64,000 nt of DNA. It comes from Acridotheres tristis (taxonomy: Eukaryota; Chordata; Aves; Passeriformes; Sturnidae). How positions within the stretch are numbered: position 1 is the first letter of the stretch; each line of letters opens with the position of its first letter. This document shows positions 1 to 15,930 of the stretch, piece after piece. A program made the translations under genes and the position numbers. The stretch is taken from assembly GCA_037013685.1 (NCBI GenBank), contig CM072892.1, positions 248,001 to 312,000 of the forward strand, given 5' to 3'. The notes under the pieces are model-generated. The model had not been told where the DNA came from. It was given only the letters and a program-made list of their open reading frames with translations, and ran no database searches.

Positions 1-1986
1 ATGGCACCACAGCACTTCTCTGAGCTGTCCGGGGTTTCACTGGATGATGCCAGCTAATTGCCCTTGAGTTCATTAATGAGAAAACTCTGCAGTTATGCGA
101 AATGATGAGGCTTTTTGGACAGGGAAAGTGACTGTTCAGTGGTGACACCTGCCAGGCATCCTCATTGCAGCTCCAGGGCTGCTGCGTGGCGTTCCTCCAT
201 TGTCCCTGCTGCCCGAGGTGAGAGCTGTCACTGCTGTCACCTGCTGCAGTGGGGCTTGTCTTGTAGCCCTCGGTGGGTCAGTGCCTGCTCGTGGCCCTGC
301 AGGGACGGGGGAGCTCCCTGGGGTCTCTCTGGCTGCGTGGCCCCAGCATTCTTTGGAAGGACAATTTCAATTCTCTGCAGCCCACAGCAGCTTTGCTTTG
401 TAACCCACACACCGTTCACTGGAAGTATTTTGCAAACATGTGAAAGTAAGTTTATACTGATGGAATAAACAAACAAAAACTGAAGTTGGTTTCAGAGGCT
501 GCTGAGACAGCTGTACCGGGGGCACAGCTCTTTGAGATGACACTTCTTGTGCTTGTTGGCGTTTAGTGAAGAAAGGATTTAAAACGCAGCACATTTTAAG
601 GGTATGAATAATCATATTGACTATCTGATTTACATAGACTTAAGTAAAGACTAAGAGCTTAGAAAAGTCATTTGTCATTTGAGAATGCTTTACCCTGTTT
701 TTGTGGAAGGTTTTTTGATTGGAAAACGAATGCAAAGCAGAGAACCTGTAAGAAGCAGACACAGCCACTGAACTAACGTTTCGCAAATCCTTTAAAACTT
801 TCCACTCCTATTGATGTAAACCCGTGATCAGATTGCACCAAGCTGACACGGATCAGTGCTCTCCATGGCTGCTGAGAGCACAGGAGGCAGCACAGGGAAA
901 CAGCAGAGTTCTGCTCCCAAGGAAAGGGAGGATAAATAAATAAATGTATGAAGTGTGGGAACCTGTGTTCCCCTGCCCTGCTCTGGGAATGCCCCTGGGG
1001 CTGTTTACATGAACAATCAGGAACGGGAATCAGGGGAATGGAATAAAATAAAAGGGGCAGAAAATGCAGCTCCCTGGCTGTGCCAAGACTCTGCTTAAGC
1101 CTCACTCTGAGGATTCTTCTGGTGCTGCTGCTGCTTTGCAGGTCCCACCTGTGAGCCAAAAAGGACTTTACTTGAGCTTCAGGTCCCTTCTTCCAGCTTG
1201 GCTCACTGACAGAGTAGAGCACTGGCCTAGCCTGGGCAAATTGACATCTCAGGGTGGGAAAAATCCTGTTTTGTTTTTTTCTGAAACATCACAGACTGCA
1301 GATCTGAAGCTTGTCACCAGATTTACTCTGTGCTCAGGCACAGAGGTGAGCCCTGGCCTCCATTATCCAGAGCAGCCCTGCTCATCTCTGGAAGTGGCCT
1401 TTGCTCTCATGTGCAGGACACCTGCAGAAATGGAAAATGAAGTTCTAGCTCAATTAATAAGAAATTTTGCAGTTTGTTTTAACAAACTGGGCTGCACTTG
1501 GTTTGGATTCCTGGCATTGCTTTGGTACCTCCTGTGCCAGTGTCTCAGTGCTGCTGATATGAGGAAAAGCATTTTCCTCTGTCTCTTGGAAAAGCCTCCA
1601 GATGAATCTGTTGCCATAATGGCACAGGGGAGCAGCTGTCCTGCACAGACACACAAACTGGAGCATTTCTGGAAAATTAACTGATTTACTGGGACCTTGG
1701 TTGGGTGGGAAATCTCAGGGCATTCCTGGAACAAGCACTGCTGAGCTGCCAGGCTGCAAACTCTGTGTGTAGGAGAGAAAACCAATAACCAGGCTGAGCT
1801 GCCAGGGCAAAGCTGTTCCTGTCCGTGCAGCTGGGCTGCAAGGCAGCAATGCTGGGCCAGGCTCCTGAGCAGGTGCTGTCACCAAGAATTGCCTCTAGCT
1901 CAGGCAAAGATTCCCTTTGCACAGGCACAGCACTTCTCGTCTTCCCTTACCCTGGAGAGGAAAGGCAGGGAGCAGTGCCCGGGCTT
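1..1986. other. unique non-coding sequence
   Basis: No repeat family and no recognisable gene is seen here. An AATAAA lies at 464-469 and a short ATAA-rich run near 931-948. A 206-codon open frame at 1064-1684 (+) has no recognisable domain, and its composition looks like translated non-coding DNA. Confidence 0.6.
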
Positions 1987-2096
1987 GGGGACACCAGGGG
2001 ACACCAGGGGACACCAGGAGACACCAGGGGACACCAGGGGACACCAGGAGACACCAGGGGATACCAGGGGACAGCAGGGGACACCAAGGGACACCG
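1987..2096. repeat. 10-bp minisatellite, unit GGGGACACCA
   Basis: About eleven head-to-tail copies in constant 10-bp register. Variants are mostly single substitutions (GGAGACACCA, GGGGATACCA, GGGGACAGCA). The G4 runs every 10 bp make the plus strand a possible G-quadruplex former. Overlapping open frames on both strands arise only because the repeat lacks stop codons. Confidence 0.95.
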
Positions 2097-3371
2097 GGCC
2101 CTCCTCACCAGCCCAGCAGCTTTGGATCCCAAACCACAGGAGTCCTTTGGTGCGTGCCTTGGCACAGGAATTCCTGCAGGGAATAATGCTCTGCTGCTTC
2201 CACAGCAGCACAATGGGCTCCAGAGCTGCTGCCTGCCTGGATCACCTCCAACCCCAGCTAAAGGGGAAAAATCTGCTCTGCTGATCAAATGATATCGACT
2301 CACTTCAGAGGATTTGTTTGATCCTTTTCTAAGTGGCTTAGTCTCCTTTACACTGAATATACAAAATCTTTTCTTATATCCAATTAAGATTTCTTTTTGG
2401 TCCAGGTGACACTTCACTCCCTGTTCAAAGGCTCCTCTTCCTGCTGCAGGAGAGCTCAGGTTGGAGCTGTGGGGTGGGGGCAATTTCCTTGCTTCTTTTT
2501 CTGGTCCGTTTGTCAATTTAACAGTGTTTCACACAGCCACAGCCACAAAATAGTTGTCCACGCTGCACTTTCCTGGGAACCAGTGTGGGGAAGATGCCTG
2601 CTGTGCTGGAGTGATGCTGCTTGTGAGCTGTGAGCCACATTGGGGCACGTTGGGACTTGTGGGGTTTGTCTGTGAGCTGCCAGGGCCGAACTGGTGTGAG
2701 GAGTGTGGGGAATTGCCCTGGCAGGGCCCTCCATGGGATCCTGCCCCCTTGCTTCTACGGGGGGGGATGCTGCTGCTCCATCCTCGTGCAACCAACCCTC
2801 CTGTTCAGGTGCTGGTCCCACATCCCTGTTGGCTGTGGATCACCGCTTGAGCAGGGAATTGCACACTAGAAGGACATTTTTTAGAGATATTTATTTCCTG
2901 TGAGGAGTGTCCCGATGTCTGAGTGACACAAAACCTGTCTGAGCTTCTTTCTCCTGCTGCAGCCCCGACACTGAGGGAGCAGCAAGCTGAGCTGTCTCCT
3001 GCATCTCCAGGGGTTTCTGCTCGTGTGGCCAGTCAATTACATTTCAGCAATGCCTTCAGAGGCGTTTTGTTTGCACAGGTGTCACTGAAGATTAAGTTTA
3101 GCATATGAAATCTATTATTTGGAGCTCATACTTCCCCTGCTCCCAGGAAGAGACTTGGCTCAGTTGTCAGAGCCTTGGAGAGGTTTGCAGAGCTGGCAGC
3201 CAGAAATACAAACAGCTTCTAACAGCTCTTTTAATCCAGCAGAAATAAAGTCTAGAAAAGCCAGTGAGTGAGAGCTAAGCCCTCACAAACTCAGGCAGGA
3301 TAGCACACACAGGACTGGATGGTGGCTGGGATGTTATTTTTGTGGGGTTCAGAGCCATTGGGACTCAGATT
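2097..3371. other. unique non-coding sequence
   Basis: No repeat family or convincing exon is seen. A pyrimidine-rich acceptor-like site ending in CAG lies near 2390-2405, but the sequence after it does not look coding. A G8 run lies near 2760. Confidence 0.5.
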
Positions 3372-3480
3372 TGAGGAGATGGTTGGGTGGTGAACATGGT
3401 GATGGTGCTATGTTGATGGTTGGACTTGGAGATCTTGGAGGCTTTTTTCCAAAATTAATGATTCTGAGACCCTATGAAAT
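3372..3480 (+). mobile_element. CR1 LINE fragment, 3' end
   Basis: The segment follows the CR1 3' terminal pattern: GATGGTTGGACTTGGAGATC, then a GAGGCTTTTTTCC block matching the usual GAGGTCTTTTCC, then AATGATTCTGAG and CTATGAAA at the terminus. It is diverged and carries no open reverse-transcriptase frame, so it is an old 5'-truncated copy. Confidence 0.7.
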
Positions 3481-4082
3481 GTCAGTAGGGAAATCTGTAC
3501 TTTACTTTTCACCATTCCCTTCTTTCCTTGGGTTTAGTGATCAATAACATTAATATTGACAATTTCTTTGAATGATGGCTGAAATGTGCATCGAGACAAA
3601 CTGTTCAGTCATCGCTCATCCATGACTGGTAAAATCCCTTGTGTGATAAGTGACGTGGGAAATCTTGATTCCAGGGCTTTAGGAGAGCTCCTGTCCTGCT
3701 GGAGGAGCAGAACCCGTGGGGTGTGTGGCCATGGGAAGGGGCCTGGCTCCCTGCTCCAGAGCCCCTCTGCTGCCAGCAGGCAGGGCTGAGCTGGGCCCTG
3801 TGCTCTGGTTTTCCTTGGAGAGGTCGGTGCCTGGTCGTGTGCAGGAGCTGCAGAGGTCATTGGGATCTGAGCAAGGGATCACTCCTCATGTCGTGGGGGC
3901 AGTGAAGCCAGCAGAGCCTGGTGCAGGGCTGGGCTGGTGCCTGGAGTCCCAGGCATTGGGAAGCACCAGGAATGCTCGTGCTGGGGGGCTCCAGCCCTCT
4001 GGGTGCTGCAGGGAGCCTTCTCTGCCTTCCAGAACTACGGCAGGAGAGAGAGAGCCAGGTCTGTGAAACAAAGACCCTCTAA
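3481..4082. other. unique non-coding sequence
   Basis: Plain sequence between two CR1 fragments, with no repeat or gene-like feature beyond short open frames of low information. Confidence 0.5.
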
Positions 4083-4395
4083 AATCACAGAATCACAGAA
4101 GGGTTTGGTTGGAAGGGACCCTGCAGCTCATCCTGTCCCACCCCTGCCCTGGGCACAGACACCTTCCAGGTCACTGTCCCAGGCTGCTCCAATTCCCAAA
4201 GTCCCACCTGGCCTTGGACACCTCCAGAGATGGGACCACCACAGCTTCCCTGGGCACCCCGTGCCAGGGTCTGCCACCCTCCCAGGGAACAATTTCTTCC
4301 CAACATCCCATTTCTTTCAGCTTAGAGCTATTTCCCCTTGTCCTGTCACTTGCTTGCCCTTGCAAAGCATGCCTCTCCAGAGTTCCTGGAGAAGT
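4083..4395 (-). mobile_element. CR1 LINE fragment, 3' part
   Basis: Begins with AATCACAGAATCACAG, the complement of the CR1 3' terminal octamer repeats, then GGTTTGGTTGGAAGGGACC and the conserved blocks CACCTGGCCTTGGACACCTC and ACAATTTCTTCCCAACATCC. It runs into the CCCCTTGTCCTGTCACT region. About 310 bp are retained and the far end is lost. No coding capacity remains. Confidence 0.93.
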
Positions 4396-4945
4396 TTTCC
4401 TTTTGCAGTTTTTGGTTCAATCCTGCAGCCCCAGCGGTGCTGATGGGACTGTTCCAGTTTTAAGTGACATTTTGTGGTTGAATTCACATTTTTCAAGGCT
4501 GCTGCTGGTGCAGCTGCACTCAGATATTACCTTCTCAGCTGTGCAGAGGTTAAGTGTACATTAACAAGCACTTTCCTTGGGCGCTCTCTCCAGACTCACC
4601 TCTGAAGGAGTTTTTAAAAGAACGGGCTTTTCTGCAATGTGACCTTTTCAGCTGGGAAATTACCGAAGCAGCACAGCTCTCATCACACTTGCTCCTAAGA
4701 CTGATTCTCTTTGCTTGTAAAATAACCCAAGTAACTCTTGGCTTTCTGTCTTAAATCACTGCCAGGATCTCCCTGGTTCCCTGGGGGTGTGAGCTGCCAG
4801 CCTGATGGATCTGCTCCTGCCCTGCACATCCCCTGGGCTGCCCCTGGCGTGGCCCTGCAGTGTCCTGGGTGCCAAGGGCAGCTGAGAGCTCAGAGCTCAC
4901 GTTCATTGCCCGTGGTTTATTTGTGGGAACTCACGAGGCCGTTGT

Positions 4946-5026
4946 GTTTTATTGTTTTTTTTCCCCTACAGGAAATCCATAGTGAAACAGCAAAATCTCA
5001 CTGCTGAGGAATTGAAATCTGCTTAA
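4946..5026 (+). other. strong splice acceptor with short candidate terminal exon
   Basis: A T/C tract of about 25 bases ends in CTACAG at 4966-4971, a textbook acceptor. Reading from 4973 gives 17 codons, KSIVKQQNLTAEELKSA, then TAA at 5024-5026. That peptide looks plausible for a C-terminus. A plus-strand AATAAA lies at 5667-5672. No upstream partner exon was found and the protein is not recognised. It competes with the minus-strand candidate over the same bases, so at most one is likely to be real. Confidence 0.2.
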
Positions 5027-5249
5027 CCTTGGGCTCGCTTTTGGGCTGTTCATTTTGTACCTCTGAGAATTTTCCGTCAGACACGACATCAGTGCTGCTC
5101 AGAGAGGCAGGGATGATGCTCTCAATGTCCCTTATCTTGTCTTTTAAAAATTTTGGTTGGGGTTGTTTTAGGGTTTTTTTCTTCATTCCATGAAATGAGC
5201 ACTGATCTACAAGACTTTTGGGAGACCTGATGTGGTGAAATATCGCCCC
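4998..5249 (-). other. candidate coding exon or coding remnant, unidentified
   Basis: On the minus strand an open frame runs from just after an in-frame stop (5250-5252) to a TGA at 4998-5000, with an ATG at 5184-5186. Its 62 residues from the ATG are rich in Lys, Glu, Ser, Asp and Pro, with parts such as KFLKDKIRDIESIIPASL. This is more protein-like than the Pro/Ala/Gly/Trp-rich junk frames around it. An AATAAA on the same strand (4948-4953) follows the stop by about 45 bases, as expected for a terminal exon or retropseudogene. A weak acceptor (TTTCACCACATCAG) ends near 5230. I do not recognise the protein. Chance openness is a real alternative, and a plus-strand exon would overlap it. Confidence 0.22.
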
Positions 5250-5710
5250 TCAGCCAGCTCTGTGCCCTCAGTGGCCACAGAATCAGGAGGGAATCTCAGC
5301 TCATCTGCATCATCTTTTTCTCACCCCAGGTACCATTAGCTACTCCCACTCCTCCATGTTCCCGTGCAGCCTGGGCCCTGCTGACACCTCTAGGGATGAG
5401 TTTCCCTGGCCCCATGGATGTTCTGCCTTTACCCCTACCCTGAATGTGGCTCTTGGTCAGAGCCCAGCCGGCTGCACCCCTGGATTTGTTATCCCAGAGC
5501 TCTGCAGTGCAGCCCTGCTGTCCCCAGCTCCTGCCTGTGCCTGCTGTCCCTCCCTGCCACGGGCTCTGACCACAGCCTGTGCCTCGTGTGGATCTTACCT
5601 GGGAGTTTCACCATTCACAGAAGCCCCAGAAGCTCCGTGAGTGTGCAAGAAATGTCTTTATTAGGCAATAAAGCAAAGAGGGAGCTGGGGCTGTGCTGGG
5701 CCGGGGCAGG

Positions 5711-5757
5711 GATGGGACGGGATGGGATGGGATGGGATGGGGTGGGATGGGATGGGT
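5711..5757. repeat. 5-bp microsatellite, GGGAT
   Basis: About nine near-perfect units of GGGAT (variants GGGAC and GGGGT). G3 runs separated by two bases are a classic strong G-quadruplex pattern on the plus strand. Confidence 0.9.
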
Positions 5758-5846
5758 GCTGTGGATCCTGTCCCTGCAGTGACCACAGCTGGCAGCTGGG
5801 CAGATGTGCAGGGCTCTGCTCCCCCAGCGTGGAGTGGGGGTGCTTT

Positions 5847-6050
5847 TCACAGAGTCATGGTTTGGTTTGAAAGTGACCTCACACAGTGACCCTCCTGTCC
5901 CCCCCTCCCACTGCCCCAGTGTCCACCCCCAGTGTCCAGCCTGGCCTTGGGCACTGCCAGGGATCCAGGAGCTGCTCTGGGCACCCTGCCAGGAACAATT
6001 CCTGCCCAAAAACCCATCCAGCCCTGCCCTCTGTGGCCCTTGCCAAGGCA
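5847..6050 (-). mobile_element. CR1 LINE fragment
   Basis: Opens with CACAGAGTCATGGTTTGG, a diverged complement of the CR1 3' end. The well kept block CCTTGGGCACTGCCAGGGAT follows, then AGCTGCTCTGGGCACCCTG and GGAACAATTCCTGCCC. It shares a variant 'GGATCC(A/C)' block with the copies at 8361, 19625, 27690, 28606 and 61738. Confidence 0.85.
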
Positions 6051-6179
6051 TCCTTTGCTCCTTGTCCCTCTGGTGCAGGGCTGGGATCTGTTCTTCCCCA
6101 TTATCCTTTTGCTGCAGCTCTGGAGGTAATTAACACTTCTTTGGAGCACAGAGGCTTCTCGAAGTGCTCACCATCTGGT

Positions 6180-6960
6180 CTCACTTACCACATTAATCAT
6201 AGTCCAAGGAACAAACTAGTTTGGAGTTGAGGTTTCCTGAGTAACTGGATTTCTCTGTTTTAGATGCTGTTATTGATAAGTCTGAAGTTTTGCAAGATAC
6301 CTTATGTTCCTGTCATTTCTTCAATGGAAGAAAGCAAATAAAGATAGTTCAAAACACCCAAATCTGAAAACAAAACTTGGAATCTTCTGATTTTGCAGCA
6401 AAGCTTGGGAACACAGGATGCTGCATTTCTGACAGTATTACAATTTAAACTTTCATGACCCAAACTGAAAACATACCTCTGGCAATATTTTAATATTGAT
6501 AGGCAAAATTGTGATTCATCAACATCAAACTGTTTAATTCATTAGCCAGCAACTTCTAGGCAGTGAGGGAATACATTTAAAAGAGAATGAGATGAGACCA
6601 CATATTAATTATGCAGTCACTGCACAAATTGATAATTATATGTCACGAAGAGCTCCCTATGTATTAACACTTTAGAACCTGCTTCCTGCCCTGGTTTGTA
6701 AGTTCTTTTGAGGTACATGGATATGATGTATTTTTAAATCAACTTTTCTCAGAAATGGTAGGCAGAACCAAACATGAAAGACTGGTGTAACTAACACATG
6801 GTCTTGGTGGAGGTGAAGTTTTGAAATTCTCTGATCCCCATATGTGTGTGATTCTCATGCATAATCGTTCATAAGAAATGTCATAAACAGGTTTTTTTGC
6901 CATAAAATTATTTTATTGCCTAGTGTAATTCTGGCCTTGACCACATGGACATGTTAATCC
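6180..6960. other. AT-rich unique block, candidate conserved non-coding DNA
   Basis: Clearly more AT-rich than its flanks and free of recognisable repeats. It holds several homeodomain-type cores (TTCATTAGCC, CATATTAATTATGCAG, TGATAATTATATG) between about 6480 and 6680. No open frame of interest is present. Regulatory function is inference; conservation was not tested. Confidence 0.4.
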
Positions 6961-7162
6961 TGTGTTTATCCTTGGGGAACTCTGCCTTCTGAAAGTCAGC
7001 TGGAGGAACAGCAGCAGCTGTGGGATGTGAAGAGAGTGTGGGAGAGGGCTGGGATAGCAGGCTGGGAATGCAACACAGTGCCCCAAGGTTTGCAGGGATT
7101 GCTGCAGCTCATCCCTTTCGAACAGGACCTGGAGGGAACACCTCGGACTTTTCCTGTGCAGG

Positions 7163-8133
7163 AGCTGTGTGATGGAGCTGTTTGATGGAGTGTGTGATGG
7201 AGCTGTGTGGTGTAGGTGTGTGATGGAGTGTGTGATGGAGTGTGTGATGGAGCTGTGTGATGGAGTGTGTGATGGAGCTGTGTGGTGTAGGTGTGTGATG
7301 GAGCTGTGTGATGGAGTGTGTGATGGAGCTGTGTGATGGAGTGTGTGATGGAGTGTGTGATGGAGTGTGTGATGGAGTGTGTGATGGAGTGTGTGATGGA
7401 GTGTGTGATGGAGTGTGTGATGGAGCTGTGTGATGGAGCTGTGTGATGGAGCTGTGTGATGGAGTGTGTGATGGAGTGTGTGATGGAGTGTGTGATGGAG
7501 TGTGTGATGGAGTGTGTGATGGAGTGTGTGATGGAGTGTGTGATGGAGTGTGTGATGGAGTGTGTGATGGAGTGTGTGATGGAGTGTGTGATGGAGCTGT
7601 GTGATGGAGTGTGTGATGGAGTGTGTGATGGAGTGTGTGATGGAGTGTGTGATGGAGTGTGTGATGGAGTGTGTGATGGAGGGGTGTGTGATGGAGTGTG
7701 TGATGGAGTGTGTGATGGAGTGTGTGATGGAGTGTGTGATGGAGTGTGTGATGGAGCTGTGTGATGGAGCTGTGTGATGGAGTGTGTGATGGAGTGTGTG
7801 ATGGAGCTGTGTGATGGAGCTGTGTGATGGAGTGTGTGATGGAGTGTGTGATGGAGCTGTGTGATGGAGTGTGTGATGGAGTGTGTGATGGAGTGTGTGA
7901 TGGAGTGTGTGATGGAGTGTGTGATGGAGTGTGTGATGGAGTGTGTGATGGAGTGTGTGATGGAGCTGTGTGATGGAGTGTGTGATGGAGTGTGTGATGG
8001 AGTGTGTGATGGAGCTGTGTGATGGAGTGTGTGATGGAGTGTGTGATGGAGTGTGTGATGGAGCTGTGTGATGGAGTGTGTGATGGAGCTGTGTGATGGA
8101 GTGTGTGATGGAGTGTGTGATGGAGCTGTGTGG
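7163..8133. repeat. 10/13-bp minisatellite, GTGTGATGGA
   Basis: Nearly 1 kb built from two interchangeable units: GTGTGATGGA (10 bp) and GCTGTGTGATGGA (13 bp). A GTGTGGTGTAG variant occurs near 7205 and 7285, and one GGGGTGTGTGATGGA variant near 7680. Minus-strand frames of 351-429 codons (His-Thr-Pro-Ser and His-Thr-Leu-His runs) are translations of the array, not a protein. Confidence 0.97.
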
Positions 8134-8189
8134 CACCAAAAGCTGGGCTGGGCTGCCCAGGCACATCTGGGGCTGGGGCTGGTCCAGGG

Positions 8190-8253
8190 CTGGGACTGGA
8201 GCTGGGACTGGGGCTGGGACTGGGACTGGGACTGGGACTGGGACTGGGACTGG
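8190..8253. repeat. 6-bp repeat CTGGGA
   Basis: About ten units of CTGGGA with CTGGAG and CTGGGG variants at the left end. G3 runs spaced by three bases match the spacing of telomeric DNA, so intramolecular G-quadruplexes are likely on the plus strand. The array starts 56 bp after the large 10/13-bp array. Confidence 0.92.
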
Positions 8254-8360
8254 TCCAGTGCTAGGACTGGCTCAGTTCTCTGCACATTGCACAGGTGGAG
8301 CCTCCAGCAGCCACAAGAGCAGAGGGGTTCCTGCAGAGCCTGCCACAGCCAGGCTTTACA

Positions 8361-8590
8361 CAGTGATGGAATGGTTGGGTTGGAAGGGACCTCAAAGCTC
8401 TTCTGGTTCTACCCCTCTGCCGTGGGCAGGGACACCTTCCACCAGAGCAGGTTTCTCCAGCCTGGCCTTGGACACTGCCAGGGATCCAGGGGCAGCCACA
8501 GCTGCTCTGGGCACCCTGTGCCAGGGCCTGCCCACCCTGCCAGGCAAATTCCTTCCCAAAATCCCATCCAGCCCTGCCCTCCTGTCAGCC
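8361..8590 (-). mobile_element. CR1 LINE fragment
   Basis: CAGTGATGGAATGGTTGGG leads into GGTTGGAAGGGACCTCAAAG, TGGGCAGGGACACCTTCCAC and CCTGGCCTTGGACACTGCCA. These are the standard CR1 3' blocks in reverse orientation. Roughly 230 bp, no coding capacity. Confidence 0.93.
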
Positions 8591-9984
8591 TTGTCCCGCC
8601 TGCCCCCTCTCCCTGCCCGGGGTGGGTGCTGGCTGCAGAAGAGCCACGCTGAGCTTCTCTGGCTCTGGGCAGAGCAGAGCAGCCCTGTGGCACTCAGGCC
8701 ATGGCAGCCAATGCAAACTCCACGTTTCTCATCAGGCCCTTTTGCTTGCAGCTCCCAGTGCTCAGATGAGGGGAATACTCAGCTGCTGGGATTGTCCTGA
8801 GAGAAACTCCGTGACCCTGAAGCAGGGACTTATTTTCCTGGGAAGGAGCCACGTATGGTAGAACATCTTGGAATGGTGGGGAAATGCTGTCTGTCCCAAG
8901 ACAGAAGCTGTGGATTTGCCTTTGCCATATTGCTGATGTTTAATGTTTAATTGCTCCGCAATGTGGAAAAGCATGAAAAAAATCTAAATGCGTCCTGGAG
9001 CTAGGAAAGCTGCTGGAAGTTCTGAAAGCTGGAGCTGGGAGCCAGAAGGAGCCATGTGAGAGCCGAAGCTGAGGCAGCTGCTCCTTAGGGTGCAGGACAC
9101 GGGGCTGGGCTGGAGCACTGCAGCAGTGCAGGAGCTTTGGGAGCAGAGCCTGCTTAGACTGGAGGGACACACCAGGGCCAGAGCCCTGAGCCTCACCCTG
9201 GAGACACAACTGAGCCCTGAACGTCCCACGGGTCCCTCACCTCCCAGCAGCCTCCCTTAGAGCCACCAAGGGTGGCTGCCAGCCACAGGAGCTCCAGCTC
9301 AGGCGTTTAAAACCAAGGATCTCCACTTCCACCCTGCCTTGCCTGTGACATATTGGTTTAGGTGAGATTTCAGTCAGAGCCAAATGTTATGCACATTTGG
9401 CTGGGACAATTTTTTCAAGAATGTTTTCCTAAATTAGGGTTGATGGTGATAATGCTCCTACTTCTTGGCTCTTGACTACTACTGGCTGAGATTTCATCTG
9501 CTAAGAATCATGTTTCTAAAAACTCACAATCTGCTTTTGCAGCTACTTCACATGGTATGTGAAAACACTTTTTAACAACACTGCAGTCAGAAGCTTTGCT
9601 ATTTCCATGGTGTAATTGATTTTGCATGTTAAATAATGGTGTTTCTTCTCCTTGGCAAAGAGGTGCAATTTTATTAAACAGGTTCTTTTTTCCTTCATAT
9701 AATCTCTTCCATGACTTTTATTTTTTATCTATAGTACAAGGACTAGAAGAGATCTTTCCCCCCAAATAGCCAAGGATGTGGGCATGAGGGAGCCTCCAGC
9801 TCCTGGAATATTCTGCTTCCATTTGCTGTTTTGCAGGCTGCTGTGGTTTCTACAATTTATTTTTTTTTTTTTGTAAACCCCTTCTTCAAGTGTTTCCAGT
9901 AAGGTGGTGAAAATATTTGCAAATTCCAGAAAATCTAATAATTTGCTTTTAAATTAATGAAGACTCCTCATTTCTTTCACCAGG
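8591..9984. other. unique non-coding sequence
   Basis: No repeat family. The right half (about 9340-9980) is AT-rich, with a T-run near 9861-9872 and a pyrimidine tract before TATAG near 9735. No exon could be supported. Confidence 0.5.
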
Positions 9985-10195
9985 AAGGAAATTAAAGAAA
10001 ATTTTCTTCATGGAAAGGGTTTCCAGGCATTTGAAGGGGCTGCCCAGGAAGGTTTGGAGTCCCCATCCGTGGAGGTGTCCAAGGAATTCCTGGATGTGGC
10101 ACTCAGGGCTCTGGGCTGGGGACAAGGGAGGAATCAGGCACAGGTTGCACTTGATGGTCTTGAAGGGCTTTTCCAAACCGAATGATTCTGTGCTC
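9985..10195 (+). mobile_element. CR1 LINE fragment, 3' end
   Basis: Matches the CR1 type with GGGGCTGCCCAGGAAGG, GGAGTCCCCATCCGTGGAGG and GATGTGGCACTCAGGGCTC. It ends TTGATGGTCTTGAAGGGC, TTTTCCAAACCGAATGATTC. It belongs to a different CR1 subfamily from the copies carrying the CAAGGCCAGGTTGGACATTG block. Confidence 0.85.
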
Positions 10196-10516
10196 AAAGA
10201 TGGTGATTTGTAAAGTTTTAACCATAGAGGTAACCCAGTGCAGATCTGGTGGTAAAACACAGCTGCCTCTGACAGGAATGTCTGTGTGTGACTGTGAAGG
10301 TGAGAGTCACAGCCTGCATTTCTTCTGCTCCTTTGCCTATTCCAAGATACAGATTTATTTTTAATAGATTTCAGAGCATTGCTGTGAGTGTATGTCTTAC
10401 TAGGGACTAAGACTCTGCCTGGGTTTTAGTCTGTTATGCAAAGCTCACCCAGAGCACCTTTCCAGTGGTTAAATCTTCATCACCCTCTGCTCTGTCACTC
10501 ACCATGGGGGCTCCTC

Positions 10517-10642
10517 AGGTGGGACTGACACACCCAGCCCTGCCTGCCCAGTCCCAGCTGCAGGTTCAGGTTTAGGTTTAGGTGGGGCTGACACACCCAG
10601 CCCTGCCTGCCCAGTCCCAGCTGCAGGTTCAGGTGCTCAGGT
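10517..10642. repeat. 63-bp tandem duplication
   Basis: Two almost identical 63-bp copies (starts 10517 and 10580) share GACACACCCAGCCCTGCC and GTCCCAGCTGCAGGTTCAGG. They differ by one A/G near the left end and at the junction (TTTAGGTTTA versus TGCTCAGGTT). The near identity suggests a recent event. Confidence 0.9.
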
Positions 10643-15238
<4,596 letters not shown>

Positions 15239-15299
15239 TCACTCCGGGATGGCCACTGAGCCAACGCCAGGGCTGGGCTGGAAAGGTAAATGATGAAAA

Positions 15300-15930
15300 A
15301 CCGGGCACTCCACTTTGGATAAATGACTCATTATAATTTCTAGATTTGATTATCAACAGTAAACTCTGAAATACCCACCGCAGACAAGTGAACCTCTGTG
15401 CCTTCCTTGTGTTTGATGTGCTAAGCATAAATATTCAGCTCAGTCTCTCAAGAAAACATGAGGTTTTACACAAGAACAACTCTCCCAGATGAGCAGGATT
15501 TATAGCTCCAAAATGGTCTGGTTTCATCATTTGTGAAAGCTTTAACCTTTCAAGCATTTCCAAAACTATTTTAGCATGCAGGGAGTAGTGATGCAGAGAT
15601 ATTAACATTAAAACTTTGTGTGTCTCCAGTGAATATTCTTACAACAAGGAGCATAACACATCTTTTTGTTTATTTCCTTTCCTAATATTTCAATGCTGTT
15701 TGCTTCCATGAAGAAAAAAAAAAGAATAATCTTATAAAATTAGCAAATATTGCGAAGCTTTAGATACCAATTAAGATGAGTAATTTAATGTGTAGATATC
15801 AGTGCATGACGACTCTGTGCCTTGCCTGCCTGCTCACCAGCTCATGCTGGAAACTTGAGGCAGAGCTGCTGAAGCATTTCACACTGCCTTGAAGGGCTTT
15901 TTAATGGATTTTCAGATTTCCTTTCAGTCT
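15300..15930. other. AT-rich unique block
   Basis: AT-rich, repeat-free sequence with many short ATTA/TAAT cores and an A-rich run near 15714-15724. No exon or RNA gene recognised. Confidence 0.4.

Noticed and set aside
1064..1684. 206-codon open frame outside repeats
   Set aside because: No domain, no coding-like composition and no splice context; chance openness is the simplest reading.
6913..8285. 351-429-codon minus frames rich in His-Thr-Pro-Ser
   Set aside because: Direct translation of the GTGTGATGGA array; three frames are open at once, which a real gene would not show.
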